A stretch of 18,304 nt of DNA from Oscillospiraceae bacterium (GTDB lineage Bacteria > Bacillota > Clostridia > Oscillospirales > Ruminococcaceae): NCBI GenBank assembly GCA_022511485.1, contig JAFLUJ010000161.1:1-18304 (forward strand). Direction: 5' to 3'. The translations under genes and the position numbers were made by a program. Under the pieces are notes generated by a model, which saw nothing but the letters and a program-made list of their open reading frames with translations, was not told the origin of the DNA and did no database searches. This document shows, in pieces, positions 1 through 7,190 of this stretch (its first letter is position 1; the number at the start of each line of letters is the position of its first letter).

Positions 1-25
1 ATGTCCTTTCGGGGTCAGCTTTATT

Positions 26-54
26 ATTCTATCACATACTTTTTCCTTTGTCAA
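26..54 (-). promoter_or_regulatory. Promoter reading off the left edge
   Basis: Read on the minus strand, a TTGACA box (49-54) and a TAGAAT box (26-31) are separated by exactly 17 bases. It lies just past the terminator of the M56/M23 operon and points out of the window, so it should drive an unseen gene beyond position 1. A GAAAGGA ribosome-binding-like stretch lies near positions 4-10 on the same strand. Confidence 0.7.
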
Positions 55-74
55 GTACTTTTTTAAAAAAAGTG

Positions 75-111
75 AAAAAAATTTCTGCGGAGCGGATATC
101 CGCTCCGCAGA
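75..111 (-). terminator. Intrinsic terminator of the BlaI/M56-M23 operon
   Basis: Positions 84-111 form a perfect 28-base palindrome, half-site TCTGCGGAGCGGAT. On the minus strand it is followed by a T tract (75-81). It lies about 155 bases after the stop codon of the M56/M23 gene. I could not assign anything to the 112-267 stretch between them. Confidence 0.8.
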
Positions 112-267
112 TGTTCCATTAAACGAGGTATACAACATTGGGAACACTTTATAATAAACACATTCACAGCCGCAGCATGGCATACTGCGCATATTATACC
201 GCGGCGGCGCTGAATATGATTTACCCTAATAATGTGCCCGATGCGAAAAAATTTATAACTGTAAAAT

Positions 268-2574
268 TTAATCAATTTTTTCAAGGAAGAGCATAGGGTC
301 GACGTGCTGTCCGTTCACACGCACTTCAAAATGGAGAGTTGCTCCGGTTGCATTTCCTGTTTTGCCGGAATAGCCTATAAGGTCTCCTGCCTTTACCTCA
401 TCGCCCTCCTGAACAAGACGTTCATTTAAATGGGTATAAAGCGTCATCAGCTCGCCTCCATGGTCGATAATTATATTATTTCCGTCTCCGTTGGTCGTAA
501 ATTCAGACCTTAAAATTTTCCCATCCGCAGCAGCATATACAGGAGTATCCTCAGGAACAGAAAAATCTATGCCCTTATGAAAATACGTTTCACCATTCTC
601 ATACACTATGTTTCCCTCTCCATATGGTTCGATACCATTAAGACAGGTATTCATAGGATCTTCAATTGGACATTTCAGAATTACATCCAGCTCGGAAAAT
701 GTTACAGCTGTGCTTTCTATGCTGACCTCAGAAACAGGGATCTCATCGGAAAAATTACTGTTTATAACAATTCCCCCACCGTCAATGTCGCTGTGTGAGA
801 TAACTCCATGAGAAACAACATCATCACCATCACTGAAAGAGTAGTACAAAAAGTCTTTTCCCTGCTCCATAGCCTCGCGCTCTTCATCCAGACGCTTCTG
901 CCTTTCCTGTTCTTCCGCCCTGCGCTTTTCCTTTTCTTCCCTGAGCCTCTGCTGCTCCGCTGCATATTCATCTGAGGCGATCTCCTGTCCCACTGCCTTA
1001 TGAACTGCTTCCGTAGAAACATTATGCTCACTTGTCTCATCGTCCTCCTGCGCCATATCTTTGTGAGGATAGCCATCCGTGATCTTCAGGTTATCTCTGA
1101 CATAAATTTCAGCATTATCGAATCCGACCAGCTGTATTCCATATCCGTATAAATTATTTTTCGTGGGGACTTCTATCTCGAAATACATACCGTATTGCTT
1201 TTCATTGCCGCCGCACATTGCCGTTATGACCGTATTGCTTTCCCGGTATCTGCTGTTGTAGTCCGCTTCGGGAGATTTGTCATTGTCCTCGGTCATATAG
1301 ATCTCCATATCAACTGCAATATATGTCAGGTCGTCATTTTCACCGTCACCGTCATAATCATCATAATGACCTACCCGAAGATCCTGTATGACAGCCTTTG
1401 TGATCTTATCCGGGTCAATATCTATGTCAACATCCCGCTTGCCGAAACCACCGGCATCAAAGACCATGGCTGTATCGTCATAATAAACCAGAAGATGTTT
1501 AAGTCCCACATCAATGTCATCCGGACGACGCTGAATAAATAATGTTTCACCGCTGCTGTTAGTGACTTCCACGGTCGAACGCTCAATAAGCGTTTCGGAA
1601 ACCTCGTCCTCACTGACATTTCCGATGGCATCCGTACCAAGTACAGCGCAGGCTGTCAGGACTACCGCTGCGGACAGGATAACTCCTATCAGCTTCGGCT
1701 TTTTATATCCAAGAACATTTCTGACCCTCTCCTTTATACCAGTTCCCGCAAAAGCAAGAGGGAGAGCGGAAAGTCCGCTTCGTTTCATGGATACTTTTAA
1801 AAGAGCCTGTGAGTAGGATTTTTTCTCCTCTGCCCCCAGGATTTTCAGGACAGCCTCGTCGCAGGAAAGCTCCATATCCTTAGTCATAAGAGCAAATGAG
1901 AGCCATACTATGGGATTGAACCAATGGAGAGCCAGTCCCGCAAAAGCAAGAGGCTTGAAAATAAAGTCAAGACGTCTTATATGTACCTGTTCGTGAGTAA
2001 TGATAAGCTCCTGTTCATTTTCCGAAAGACCGCAGGGAAGATAGATCTTAGGAGGGAAAAATCCTGCTGAAAATGCTGTGGGGATCATGTCTGTTTCGTA
2101 TATGCCGTCTTCTGTTTTAATTGCCGTTTTCATTTTTCCCATAAGCCTGACGTAGGAAATTACCGCATACAGGAGCATTACCGACACTCCCGATACCCAT
2201 ATTATAAATAGTATAGTATAAACAGAACCGGTATCTTTCTTTTTTGTATTCTCATAGATGTCCGTTTTATTGAAATCCGCATTGCCGCTGTAGTCAACAT
2301 ATACAGGATCATAATCCATGGGAACATAGTTATAAGCATCATTATCCTCAGTGATCTCAGAAATACTCTGCTCCGGAACAGCATTGAAGATGCTCACTGC
2401 ACTTTCCACCGATAAGGGACAGAGACACCGGAAAAACACCACAGCCCAAAGTATATACGACCAGCGTTTCGAGACTTTTTTCAAAGGTATCCGAAGCAGC
2501 ATTACCACTGCCGCTGCTATCCCCGCCGTAAGGCTCGCCTGAAAAATAAGCTTTATAATGGATTCAGTCATCAT
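268..2574 (-). CDS. M56 (BlaR1/MecR1-like) metalloprotease fused to an M23-like peptidase domain
   Basis: This 768-residue membrane protein is probably the sensor/antirepressor partner of the BlaI-type gene just upstream. The N-terminal third has BlaR1-like transmembrane segments (about 8-28, 40-62, 118-142 and 294-313) and the zinc-protease motif HEQVH at 194-198, with the downstream acidic region ELSCDE (236-240). After the last membrane helix comes a long extracytoplasmic part with a charged coiled coil (about 539-572), then an M23/LytM-type domain with HKGID (H666, D670), YTH (H715) and LHFEV (H748). The usual HxH motif reads TLH, so the first (catalytic) histidine is replaced by T746, while the three predicted zinc ligands are kept. 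No penicillin-binding sensor domain is visible, so the signal may be cell-wall material rather than a beta-lactam (inference). AAAGGAGG precedes the start; the ATG overlaps the repressor stop (ATGA), implying translational coupling. Confidence 0.88.
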   Translation of the reverse strand: MMTESIIKLIFQASLTAGIAAAVVMLLRIPLKKVSKRWSYILWAVVFFRCLCPLSVESAVSIFNAVPEQSISEITEDNDAYNYVPMDYDPVYVDYSGNADFNKTDIYENTKKKDTGSVYTILFIIWVSGVSVMLLYAVISYVRLMGKMKTAIKTEDGIYETDMIPTAFSAGFFPPKIYLPCGLSENEQELIITHEQVHIRRLDFIFKPLAFAGLALHWFNPIVWLSFALMTKDMELSCDEAVLKILGAEEKKSYSQALLKVSMKRSGLSALPLAFAGTGIKERVRNVLGYKKPKLIGVILSAAVVLTACAVLGTDAIGNVSEDEVSETLIERSTVEVTNSSGETLFIQRRPDDIDVGLKHLLVYYDDTAMVFDAGGFGKRDVDIDIDPDKITKAVIQDLRVGHYDDYDGDGENDDLTYIAVDMEIYMTEDNDKSPEADYNSRYRESNTVITAMCGGNEKQYGMYFEIEVPTKNNLYGYGIQLVGFDNAEIYVRDNLKITDGYPHKDMAQEDDETSEHNVSTEAVHKAVGQEIASDEYAAEQQRLREEKEKRRAEEQERQKRLDEEREAMEQGKDFLYYSFSDGDDVVSHGVISHSDIDGGGIVINSNFSDEIPVSEVSIESTAVTFSELDVILKCPIEDPMNTCLNGIEPYGEGNIVYENGETYFHKGIDFSVPEDTPVYAAADGKILRSEFTTNGDGNNIIIDHGGELMTLYTHLNERLVQEGDEVKAGDLIGYSGKTGNATGATLHFEVRVNGQHVDPMLFLEKID

Positions 2575-2942
2575 TGATCCTCCTTTACTTCTGCCTCGTC
2601 GATCATTCTTTTTACCTCAGCAGCCTCCTCAGGACTGATCTTTCTGCCCTCCAGAAAGGCGGCTATGAATGCCGGAAGCGATCCTCCGAAATTTTTTTCT
2701 ATCACGGTCTCGGTCTCGTATTTCGCAACCTGCTCTTTTTTTACAATGGCAGTGACCGTTGCGTCCACGTTCTGTACGAAGCCGCGCTCCGTAAGCTTCC
2801 GGATCATATTAAAGGTAGTGGATTTTTTCCACCCCAGCCTGTCGAGACATATCCTTGAAAGCTCTGTGGAGTTTACCGGCTCGTTTTCCCATATCACCGA
2901 CAGAAATCTGTACTCCGCGTCAAAAAGCTTGTATTCTTCCAT
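2571..2942 (-). CDS. BlaI/MecI/CopY-family transcriptional repressor
   Basis: This 123-residue protein has the BlaI-family layout: an N-terminal winged helix (about 5-75, including the stretch STTFNMIRKLTERGFV) and a C-terminal dimerisation helix region (about 85-120). Family members bind DNA as dimers and are inactivated when the partner M56 protease signals. Here the partner gene follows directly with a 4-base overlap, the standard blaI-blaR1 arrangement. By eye, the family's usual N-F cleavage position aligns with AF at 95-96; an NF also occurs at 84-85. AAGGAAG precedes the ATG. It is probably autoregulated through the dyads at 2992-3079. Without a beta-lactamase or PBP2a gene next to it, the regulon is unknown. 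Confidence 0.9.
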   Translation of the reverse strand: MEEYKLFDAEYRFLSVIWENEPVNSTELSRICLDRLGWKKSTTFNMIRKLTERGFVQNVDATVTAIVKKEQVAKYETETVIEKNFGGSLPAFIAAFLEGRKISPEEAAEVKRMIDEAEVKEDQ

Positions 2943-2991
2943 TTTACATACTTCCTTTCATATGTGGTTTATACTATTTTTGATCTGAAAC

Positions 2992-3006
2992 ATAGACATT
3001 GTCTAT
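2992..3006. promoter_or_regulatory. Candidate operator ATAGACA-T-TGTCTAT
   Basis: A perfect 7+1+7 dyad in the untranslated leader of the BlaI-type gene. The GACA/TGTC halves resemble the TACA/TGTA halves of known BlaI/MecI operators. Binding by this repressor is inferred. Confidence 0.5.
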
Positions 3007-3022
3007 TGTTTGATCGGAAATT

Positions 3023-3040
3023 GGTTTATTGCAATAAACC
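3023..3040. promoter_or_regulatory. Candidate operator GGTTTA-TTGCAA-TAAACC
   Basis: A perfect 18-base palindrome just after the predicted transcription start (around 3046, minus strand) of the BlaI-type gene. The same outer half-sites with the same 6-base spacing recur at 3116-3133, and a lone half-site GGTTTA lies at 2966-2971. The repetition argues for a specific DNA-binding protein. Which one is unknown. Confidence 0.5.
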
Positions 3041-3052
3041 TCTCTGTATATA

Positions 3053-3081
3053 AGTCTATCACGACAAACCTCTTTTGTCAA
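3053..3081 (-). promoter_or_regulatory. Promoter of the BlaI-M56/M23 operon with an overlapping dyad
   Basis: On the minus strand a consensus TTGACA (3076-3081) is 17 bases from TAGACT (3053-3058). An inverted repeat GACAAA-N5-TTTGTC (3063-3079) covers the -35 box and spacer, where a bound repressor would block RNA polymerase. Confidence 0.65.
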
Positions 3082-3082
3082 T

Positions 3083-3115
3083 AAAAATACCGCACAAAAT
3101 TTGTACGGTATTTTT
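3083..3115 (-). terminator. Intrinsic terminator of the ABC operon, probably bidirectional
   Basis: A 10-base-pair stem, AAAAATACCG (3083-3092) with CGGTATTTTT (3106-3115), ends in T-rich arms on both strands. It lies about 50 bases after the ATPase stop and isolates the ABC operon from the BlaI promoter. Confidence 0.75.
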
Positions 3116-3133
3116 GGTTTATTTTGATAAACC
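3116..3133. promoter_or_regulatory. Second GGTTTA-N6-TAAACC dyad
   Basis: The outer half-sites and spacing match the palindrome at 3023-3040, but the central six bases (TTTTGA) are not symmetric. It sits between the ABC operon stop and its terminator. It may be an auxiliary operator for the BlaI promoter; no promoter of its own is visible. Confidence 0.4.
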
Positions 3134-3163
3134 TCCATAAAAATAAAAATGATATGGAGCAGA

Positions 3164-3802
3164 TCACCATCCTTTTACCTTTGTCAGAACGCCCTTATCC
3201 ATTTCACATACAGTGTCGCAAAGAACCTCAATATCCTCGGCGGAGTGCGAAGCTATAAGTATCGTCTTGCCTTTCGCTTTCAGGTCGAGAAGATATTTCC
3301 GCATATCCTTTACCCCGTCCTTGTCAAGACCGTTCATAGGCTCATCCAGTATAAGCAGATCGGGATCTTCCATTATCGCCTGCGCAAGTCCCAGACGCTG
3401 GCGCATACCAAGCGAATATTTACGGACGTGCCGTTTCAGGTTCGGATCAAGACCCACCTGCTCCATTGTTTGAGAAATATCACTTTTGGAAATTTTCCCG
3501 TGAAGATCAGCAAGCAGCTTCAGATTTCTGAAACCCGAATAGTAAGGGATAAATCCCGGCGTTTCGATTATCAGACCCACGCTTTCGGGAAAGTCACAGT
3601 CCCTGCCGATGCGCTTTCCGTTTACGCTGACACTGCCGTTCGTAGGCTTCATAAAACCGCATATGCATTTCATAAGCATAGTTTTTCCGCTGCCGTTGCG
3701 TCCGATCAGACCGTGTATTTTTCCTCGTTCAAAATCAACGGAAACTTTTTTAAGTATCTCGTTTTTTTGCAGGGTGAGGTCAAGCTCCTTTACCTGTACC
3801 AT
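3164..3802 (-). CDS. ABC transporter ATP-binding protein
   Basis: This 212-residue nucleotide-binding subunit powers export through the two permeases encoded upstream. The sequence shows Walker A GRNGSGKT (34-41), signature YSLGMRQRL (129-137), Walker B LLILDEP (149-155) with catalytic E154, a D-loop GLD, and an H-loop with H186. The Q-loop position carries E80 in IIETPGF, as in many BcrA-type exporters. The SLGMR signature also suits that group, which includes bacitracin and lantibiotic self-protection pumps; the substrate cannot be read here. It is short, lacking a long C-terminal extension. Its ATG shares one base with the preceding permease stop (TAATG), behind GGAGGC, so translation is coupled. 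It is the last gene of the operon. Confidence 0.92.
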   Translation of the reverse strand: MVQVKELDLTLQKNEILKKVSVDFERGKIHGLIGRNGSGKTMLMKCICGFMKPTNGSVSVNGKRIGRDCDFPESVGLIIETPGFIPYYSGFRNLKLLADLHGKISKSDISQTMEQVGLDPNLKRHVRKYSLGMRQRLGLAQAIMEDPDLLILDEPMNGLDKDGVKDMRKYLLDLKAKGKTILIASHSAEDIEVLCDTVCEMDKGVLTKVKGW

Positions 3803-4668
3803 TATTCTGCCTCCATTGTGTTTATGTTGTTTTTCTTCACCGCAATAATATTTGCAATTATTCCGACTGCTATCAGCGCCGCAAAGTAGATATAAGACTG
3901 ATACATCGGCTTTACAGGCTCACGCAGAGCGGTGTCGTAGTGCAGCCACGTTATCGTGTTCGCCATAGGGAACGCCCACATCGCTTTGGTTCGTATCGCG
4001 GTAGTGAGCACTCCCGCCGCGATCACGCCAAAGGACGCAGCGATACCCGCGGTCTTCATGCCGCAGATACGGAAAAACATTATGACCAGCGACAGCAAAA
4101 ACAGATACAGTATCAGCAGCAAAACAGTATGCAGCAGCGCGTAGGGAAAGCTCATCTGATTGTACAGGTTGGAGGGAAGATATTCCGACATAAGAGTAAA
4201 CCGATCCTCGGGAAACATCGAAGAATATTTTGTGACCGTTTCGCTCCATTCAAAGCCCAGGAAGCCTTTTGAAGCGGTCATCAGACAGCACGCCGCCAGC
4301 ATTCCGAGCACATATGCGGCGGCGGAGAACAGCGCCGCCAGCAGCTTCCCGAAGAGCCACGCAAGCCTGCCCGTTCGGTGGACGGAATACATCAGATGCG
4401 GACCCATATCGGGGAAATCCGAAATAAGTATCATAAACACCGACGGAAGGAACATCACTAACATCCCGGAGCTTCCCACTGCCACGAAGGATTCCGCAAT
4501 GTTCAGGGGAAATCCCGTCTTGTCCGCACGAAGCAGCAGCTCGGTTATTACGATATTGTAGATAAACACAAGCAGCATTCCCACCGTGAGCATCCGCGGA
4601 TCAATGAAAATGCGGCGGAATTCAGTCACCGCAACGGAAAGTACTTTATGCTTCATTTTTATGACCAT
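3802..4668 (-). CDS. ABC transporter permease, second of the operon
   Basis: A 288-residue hydrophobic protein with about six membrane spans and a large loop between the first two, like ABC-2-type exporter permeases. It should pair with the ATPase that directly follows. Its low similarity by eye to the other permease suggests a heterodimeric channel (inference). The start is uncertain. The ATG at 4668 lies inside a perfect hairpin, and the strong AAAGGAG (4688-4694) is 19 bases upstream. A second in-frame ATG at 4656 is possible. AAAGGAG stands next to an out-of-frame ATG (4685) opening an 8-codon reading frame that stops two bases before 4656. Confidence 0.82.
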   Translation of the reverse strand: MVIKMKHKVLSVAVTEFRRIFIDPRMLTVGMLLVFIYNIVITELLLRADKTGFPLNIAESFVAVGSSGMLVMFLPSVFMILISDFPDMGPHLMYSVHRTGRLAWLFGKLLAALFSAAAYVLGMLAACCLMTASKGFLGFEWSETVTKYSSMFPEDRFTLMSEYLPSNLYNQMSFPYALLHTVLLLILYLFLLSLVIMFFRICGMKTAGIAASFGVIAAGVLTTAIRTKAMWAFPMANTITWLHYDTALREPVKPMYQSYIYFAALIAVGIIANIIAVKKNNINTMEAE

Positions 4669-4787
4669 GCTCCCGAAGGGAGCATCACTCCTTTCGCGAC
4701 GTTATGTGCAGTTTTGCGCAGCAAAATTTCAGACGACAGTCTGAAAAGCACAAAACTCGCAGTTTGAAAATCAAAGATTTTCAAACT
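4667..4787 (-). repeat. Four consecutive perfect hairpins between the permease genes
   Basis: Four inverted repeats sit in about 120 bases. They are ATGCTCCC/GGGAGCAT with a 3-base loop (4667-4685), TTTTGC/GCAAAA with a 3-base loop (4712-4726), TTTCAGAC/GTCTGAAA with a 4-base loop (4727-4746), and AGTTTGAAAATC/GATTTTCAAACT with a 3-base loop (4761-4787). The last covers the final codons and stop of the upstream permease; the first covers the start of the next one. They could stabilise mRNA segments or tune expression between the two permeases. None has a clean T run, so strong termination is unlikely. Confidence 0.7.
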
Positions 4788-5670
4788 TAAGCCTCCGTAT
4801 GCGAATAATACAGAACAGAATAAAAAGTATCACGACAAGACCCGCGTTTATCAGAAGAATCTTTTGTGGCTGATTTTCCGGATAGTTCAAAAAGGAATTG
4901 ACCGCGTCCGGATCTATAAGCTCCGCCAGATTTGAGAGCTTTTCGTTGTATCCTGACGGGTCATCTGCCGCTCTGATGAAAAGCGATGCCGATAACTGAT
5001 CCAGCGCATATTTCAGGAAAAACGGTATGCAGATTATCACGTATTTATTTTCGCAGAAAACGGACAGCAGCATTGCAGCAGCCGAGCACACCATCCCGTA
5101 AAAGAATGTTTCCCCAAGCTGTACCGCAATGCAAAGCAGCAGACCGCCTGCCTTATATATACCGTACATCCCGGTTCCCTGACGGAACATAAGCCCTGTG
5201 AAAAAGCTCACGTCCTCCGCCGTGTATGCCGACAGAGGAGGAAACATTACCGCAGTAAGGATCGCAAAAACTCCGCTGCCCAGCACCAGCACAAGCCCTC
5301 CGGAAATCAGAATGAACAAGCCGCCGCTTATGCTGTACCTGATCCTCCCGGTCCGATGGAGCGTCAGCCGCCACATACCGCTTTTGCGCTCGTCAATGCA
5401 TATCCCCACAGCGGAGATCGAAACTATAACGGGCGCGAACATCGTCAGCCAACCGCGAAAGCCTGCGACGAACGCATTATATGAGCAGAGCTTCGCATCG
5501 GCAAGCATTGCTTTTTTTGAGTACTGAGCAAACATTTCGATAACGGTTTTTGTTTCGCCCTGAGGATCTACATAAAGCTCCGAGAACATACATATCGCCG
5601 CCGTTCCGATAACAGACAGCCAGAACACGGGAGAACGGAACAGCCTTTTAAAACAGGTCACAAAATACAT
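4771..5670 (-). CDS. ABC transporter permease, first of the operon
   Basis: A 299-residue membrane protein with about six spans: an N-terminal helix near 14-30, a 50-residue outside loop, helices near 70-90, 110-140 and 180-235, and a final helix before a basic RIRRLK tail. This fits an ABC-2-type exporter permease. I chose the ATG at 5670 because GGTGGGAG lies five bases upstream and the codon shares a base with the lipoprotein stop (TGATG). An in-frame TTG at 5685 would add five residues but lacks a ribosome binding site. It is coupled to the lipoprotein upstream, and a hairpin-rich gap separates it from the next permease. Confidence 0.85.
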   Translation of the reverse strand: MYFVTCFKRLFRSPVFWLSVIGTAAICMFSELYVDPQGETKTVIEMFAQYSKKAMLADAKLCSYNAFVAGFRGWLTMFAPVIVSISAVGICIDERKSGMWRLTLHRTGRIRYSISGGLFILISGGLVLVLGSGVFAILTAVMFPPLSAYTAEDVSFFTGLMFRQGTGMYGIYKAGGLLLCIAVQLGETFFYGMVCSAAAMLLSVFCENKYVIICIPFFLKYALDQLSASLFIRAADDPSGYNEKLSNLAELIDPDAVNSFLNYPENQPQKILLINAGLVVILFILFCIIRIRRLKFENL

Positions 5671-5692
5671 CAGATCTCCCACCAATCTGTAA
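5668..5692 (-). repeat. Direct repeat, copy A (lipoprotein end / permease start)
   Basis: This 25-base segment matches 7008-7032 at 23 of 25 positions. It encodes the last residues of the lipoprotein and holds the ribosome binding site and ATG of the permease. Confidence 0.75.
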
Positions 5693-7010
5693 CATAGTAC
5701 TCTATGCTTCCGTTCACCGCATTTATATAAACGAAATACAAAAGGTTATCGGTCGTATTGTGACATTTGAATTTCCATACGGGAAAAGCTTTTTTAACGG
5801 AATTATCTCCTTCATTTACAGGATACATTCCCGAATACATAAGCTCCGCCCGGGACACCTGCAAATTCATTCCCGTACCGAATTTATCGGATAGTATCTG
5901 TACTGCATCCTCAAAGGAGATGACGCTGTCGATTTCTGCGTCCTCAGTGGCGGAGAATGCCGCATCGCCTACAGAAAACCTTTCAAATTTTCCGCTTTCC
6001 ATTATAAATGCTGTCGGCATATACAGGTCATAGTTGTGATCTAATTTCTCTGAACGTGTGCTGAATCCGCCGTCGCCTTGGAATTCAAAGGAATCAAACC
6101 TTACGCCCTTGTATGACGGTGTCAGCGTAAAGGAGAAACCGTATTTTCCCTCGCCTATATCTATCACCTTGACCTGATATACATCCGGTTCAAGGGAGCC
6201 TCCCCAGCTGTACCCATTTTCGGTTGTGATTTTCCTTGCCATTTCCGCAGCTTCCTTTACCGAAAGCTCTGCATCAAGAATTTCATACCTGTCCCCGGAA
6301 TCTACATTGAGGTAATTTTTCACGATTTCAAAATAATCGCTCTCAGACCGGAAAGCAACGTGATCCGGCATCTCATCGGGTTTGGCGCGGTTTATTATAC
6401 CGTCATGAAATAACTCATGAACAGCGCCTTCTCCGAAGCGCAGCAAACAAAGGTAAGCCTTGTCTGTATTGACGGAGAGTTCAACAAAATCTTCGCCGTT
6501 CATAAGATCGTCAAAGTGCTTTGCAAGATCGTCTCCATAATAACTGCTCGGGTCATTCAGGTCTTCATAGACAAAGGTTTGGTATAGCTTTTCCTTGTCA
6601 TCTTCTGTGTAAATATCCCCGAATTCATTGTCGAAAATTTTGTCGAATTTCTCATACAGCGTTTTGAAATCCATTTCGGCTTTTTTGAAAGTCAGGTCGT
6701 AAAGCGTGTCGGAGTCGGGTATCTTTACGGTAAGATCATCGGTAAAGTGAAGATTTGCATAGTCTGTGTTTTTCACGGTCTTTACCTGATCCTCAAGCTC
6801 TCTGCGCAGCTCGGAAATTTTCTGCAGCGGGATCTCCGGCAATTCAGGCTCGGAGGTTTCGTTGCTTCCCGCAATGCTTTGCGAAGTATCCACGACGCTT
6901 TGTGCAGTGCTATGCGAGCTATTATCTTCGTAAAGTGAATCCTTCCTGCTGCAGCCGGCAAACGTTAATAAAACCGCACCCGATAAAAAAACTGACAATA
7001 CTTTTTTCAT
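5670..7010 (-). CDS. Lipoprotein of unknown function in an ABC exporter operon
   Basis: A 446-residue protein with a lipoprotein signal (MKK, hydrophobic core, FAGC lipobox, lipid anchor C20). An S/T/E-rich linker follows, then a large extracytoplasmic part. I do not recognise the central region (about 50-330). The C-terminal ~90 residues (ISFEDAVQIL... then FVYINAVNGSIEYY) read like a PepSY-type fold; that is a weak inference. It is translationally coupled to the permease and shares its promoter (7084-7112), so it may be a substrate-binding or immunity partner of the exporter. The ATG at 7010 is preferred: GGTGGGAG lies five bases upstream, exactly as for the next gene. A GTG at 7043 is in frame but has no ribosome binding site. 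Confidence 0.75.
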   Translation of the reverse strand: MKKVLSVFLSGAVLLTFAGCSRKDSLYEDNSSHSTAQSVVDTSQSIAGSNETSEPELPEIPLQKISELRRELEDQVKTVKNTDYANLHFTDDLTVKIPDSDTLYDLTFKKAEMDFKTLYEKFDKIFDNEFGDIYTEDDKEKLYQTFVYEDLNDPSSYYGDDLAKHFDDLMNGEDFVELSVNTDKAYLCLLRFGEGAVHELFHDGIINRAKPDEMPDHVAFRSESDYFEIVKNYLNVDSGDRYEILDAELSVKEAAEMARKITTENGYSWGGSLEPDVYQVKVIDIGEGKYGFSFTLTPSYKGVRFDSFEFQGDGGFSTRSEKLDHNYDLYMPTAFIMESGKFERFSVGDAAFSATEDAEIDSVISFEDAVQILSDKFGTGMNLQVSRAELMYSGMYPVNEGDNSVKKAFPVWKFKCHNTTDNLLYFVYINAVNGSIEYYVTDWWEI

Positions 7011-7032
7011 CATATCTCCCACCGATCTGTAA
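7008..7032 (-). repeat. Direct repeat, copy B (lipoprotein start)
   Basis: The partner of 5668-5692 with two mismatches in 25 bases. It contains the ribosome binding site GGTGGGAG and the lipoprotein start codon. The pair brackets the whole lipoprotein gene. Confidence 0.75.
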
Positions 7033-7083
7033 TGTAAATTCACTATGTTTCTTTTATTTTATATATTTATATATCGCAAACTA

Positions 7084-7112
7084 ATTATAATATTATTCTG
7101 CAAAAAATGCAA
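7084..7112 (-). promoter_or_regulatory. Promoter of the lipoprotein-ABC operon
   Basis: On the minus strand TTGCAT (7107-7112) and TATAAT (7084-7089) are 17 bases apart. The mRNA would start near 7077. The TTACA repeats at 7124-7149 lie directly upstream of the -35 box, the usual place for an activator. Confidence 0.65.
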
Positions 7113-7123
7113 TAACATAAAGA

Positions 7124-7149
7124 TTACAAATGGTTACAGTTCAGTTACA
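7124..7149. promoter_or_regulatory. Three helix-phased TTACA repeats, candidate response-regulator site
   Basis: TTACA occurs at 7124, 7134 and 7145, one DNA turn apart. The middle copy continues as ACAGTTCAG, which fits the LytTR half-site pattern for AgrA/ComE-type regulators. Copies 1 and 3 are 21 bases apart, also typical of LytTR dimers. The spacing equally resembles PhoP-type tandem boxes. The adjacent gene encodes a LytTR regulator, so it is the first candidate binder (inference). Confidence 0.45.
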
Positions 7150-7154
7150 ATTAT

Positions 7155-7169
7155 AGCAAAGACTTTGCT
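7155..7169. promoter_or_regulatory. Perfect dyad AGCAAAG-A-CTTTGCT
   Basis: A 7+1+7 inverted repeat between the TTACA repeats and the promoter of the two-component system. It may be an operator; no known protein is assigned. Confidence 0.35.
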
Positions 7170-7190
7170 GTATAAATATTTCCTGATCTA

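Noticed and set aside
63..284. 73-codon minus-strand reading frame after the M56/M23 gene
   Set aside because: It runs through the operon terminator palindrome, has no ribosome binding site and looks random in composition.
177..296. Small plus-strand frame near the left edge
   Set aside because: No ribosome binding site or promoter, overlaps the M56/M23 C-terminus, no recognisable content.
268..2574. True beta-lactam sensor BlaR1
   Set aside because: No penicillin-binding domain with SxxK and KTG motifs was found after the membrane part; an M23-like domain occupies the C-terminus.
3149..3889. 246-codon plus-strand frame
   Set aside because: Antisense shadow of the ABC ATPase, whose motifs are unambiguous on the other strand.
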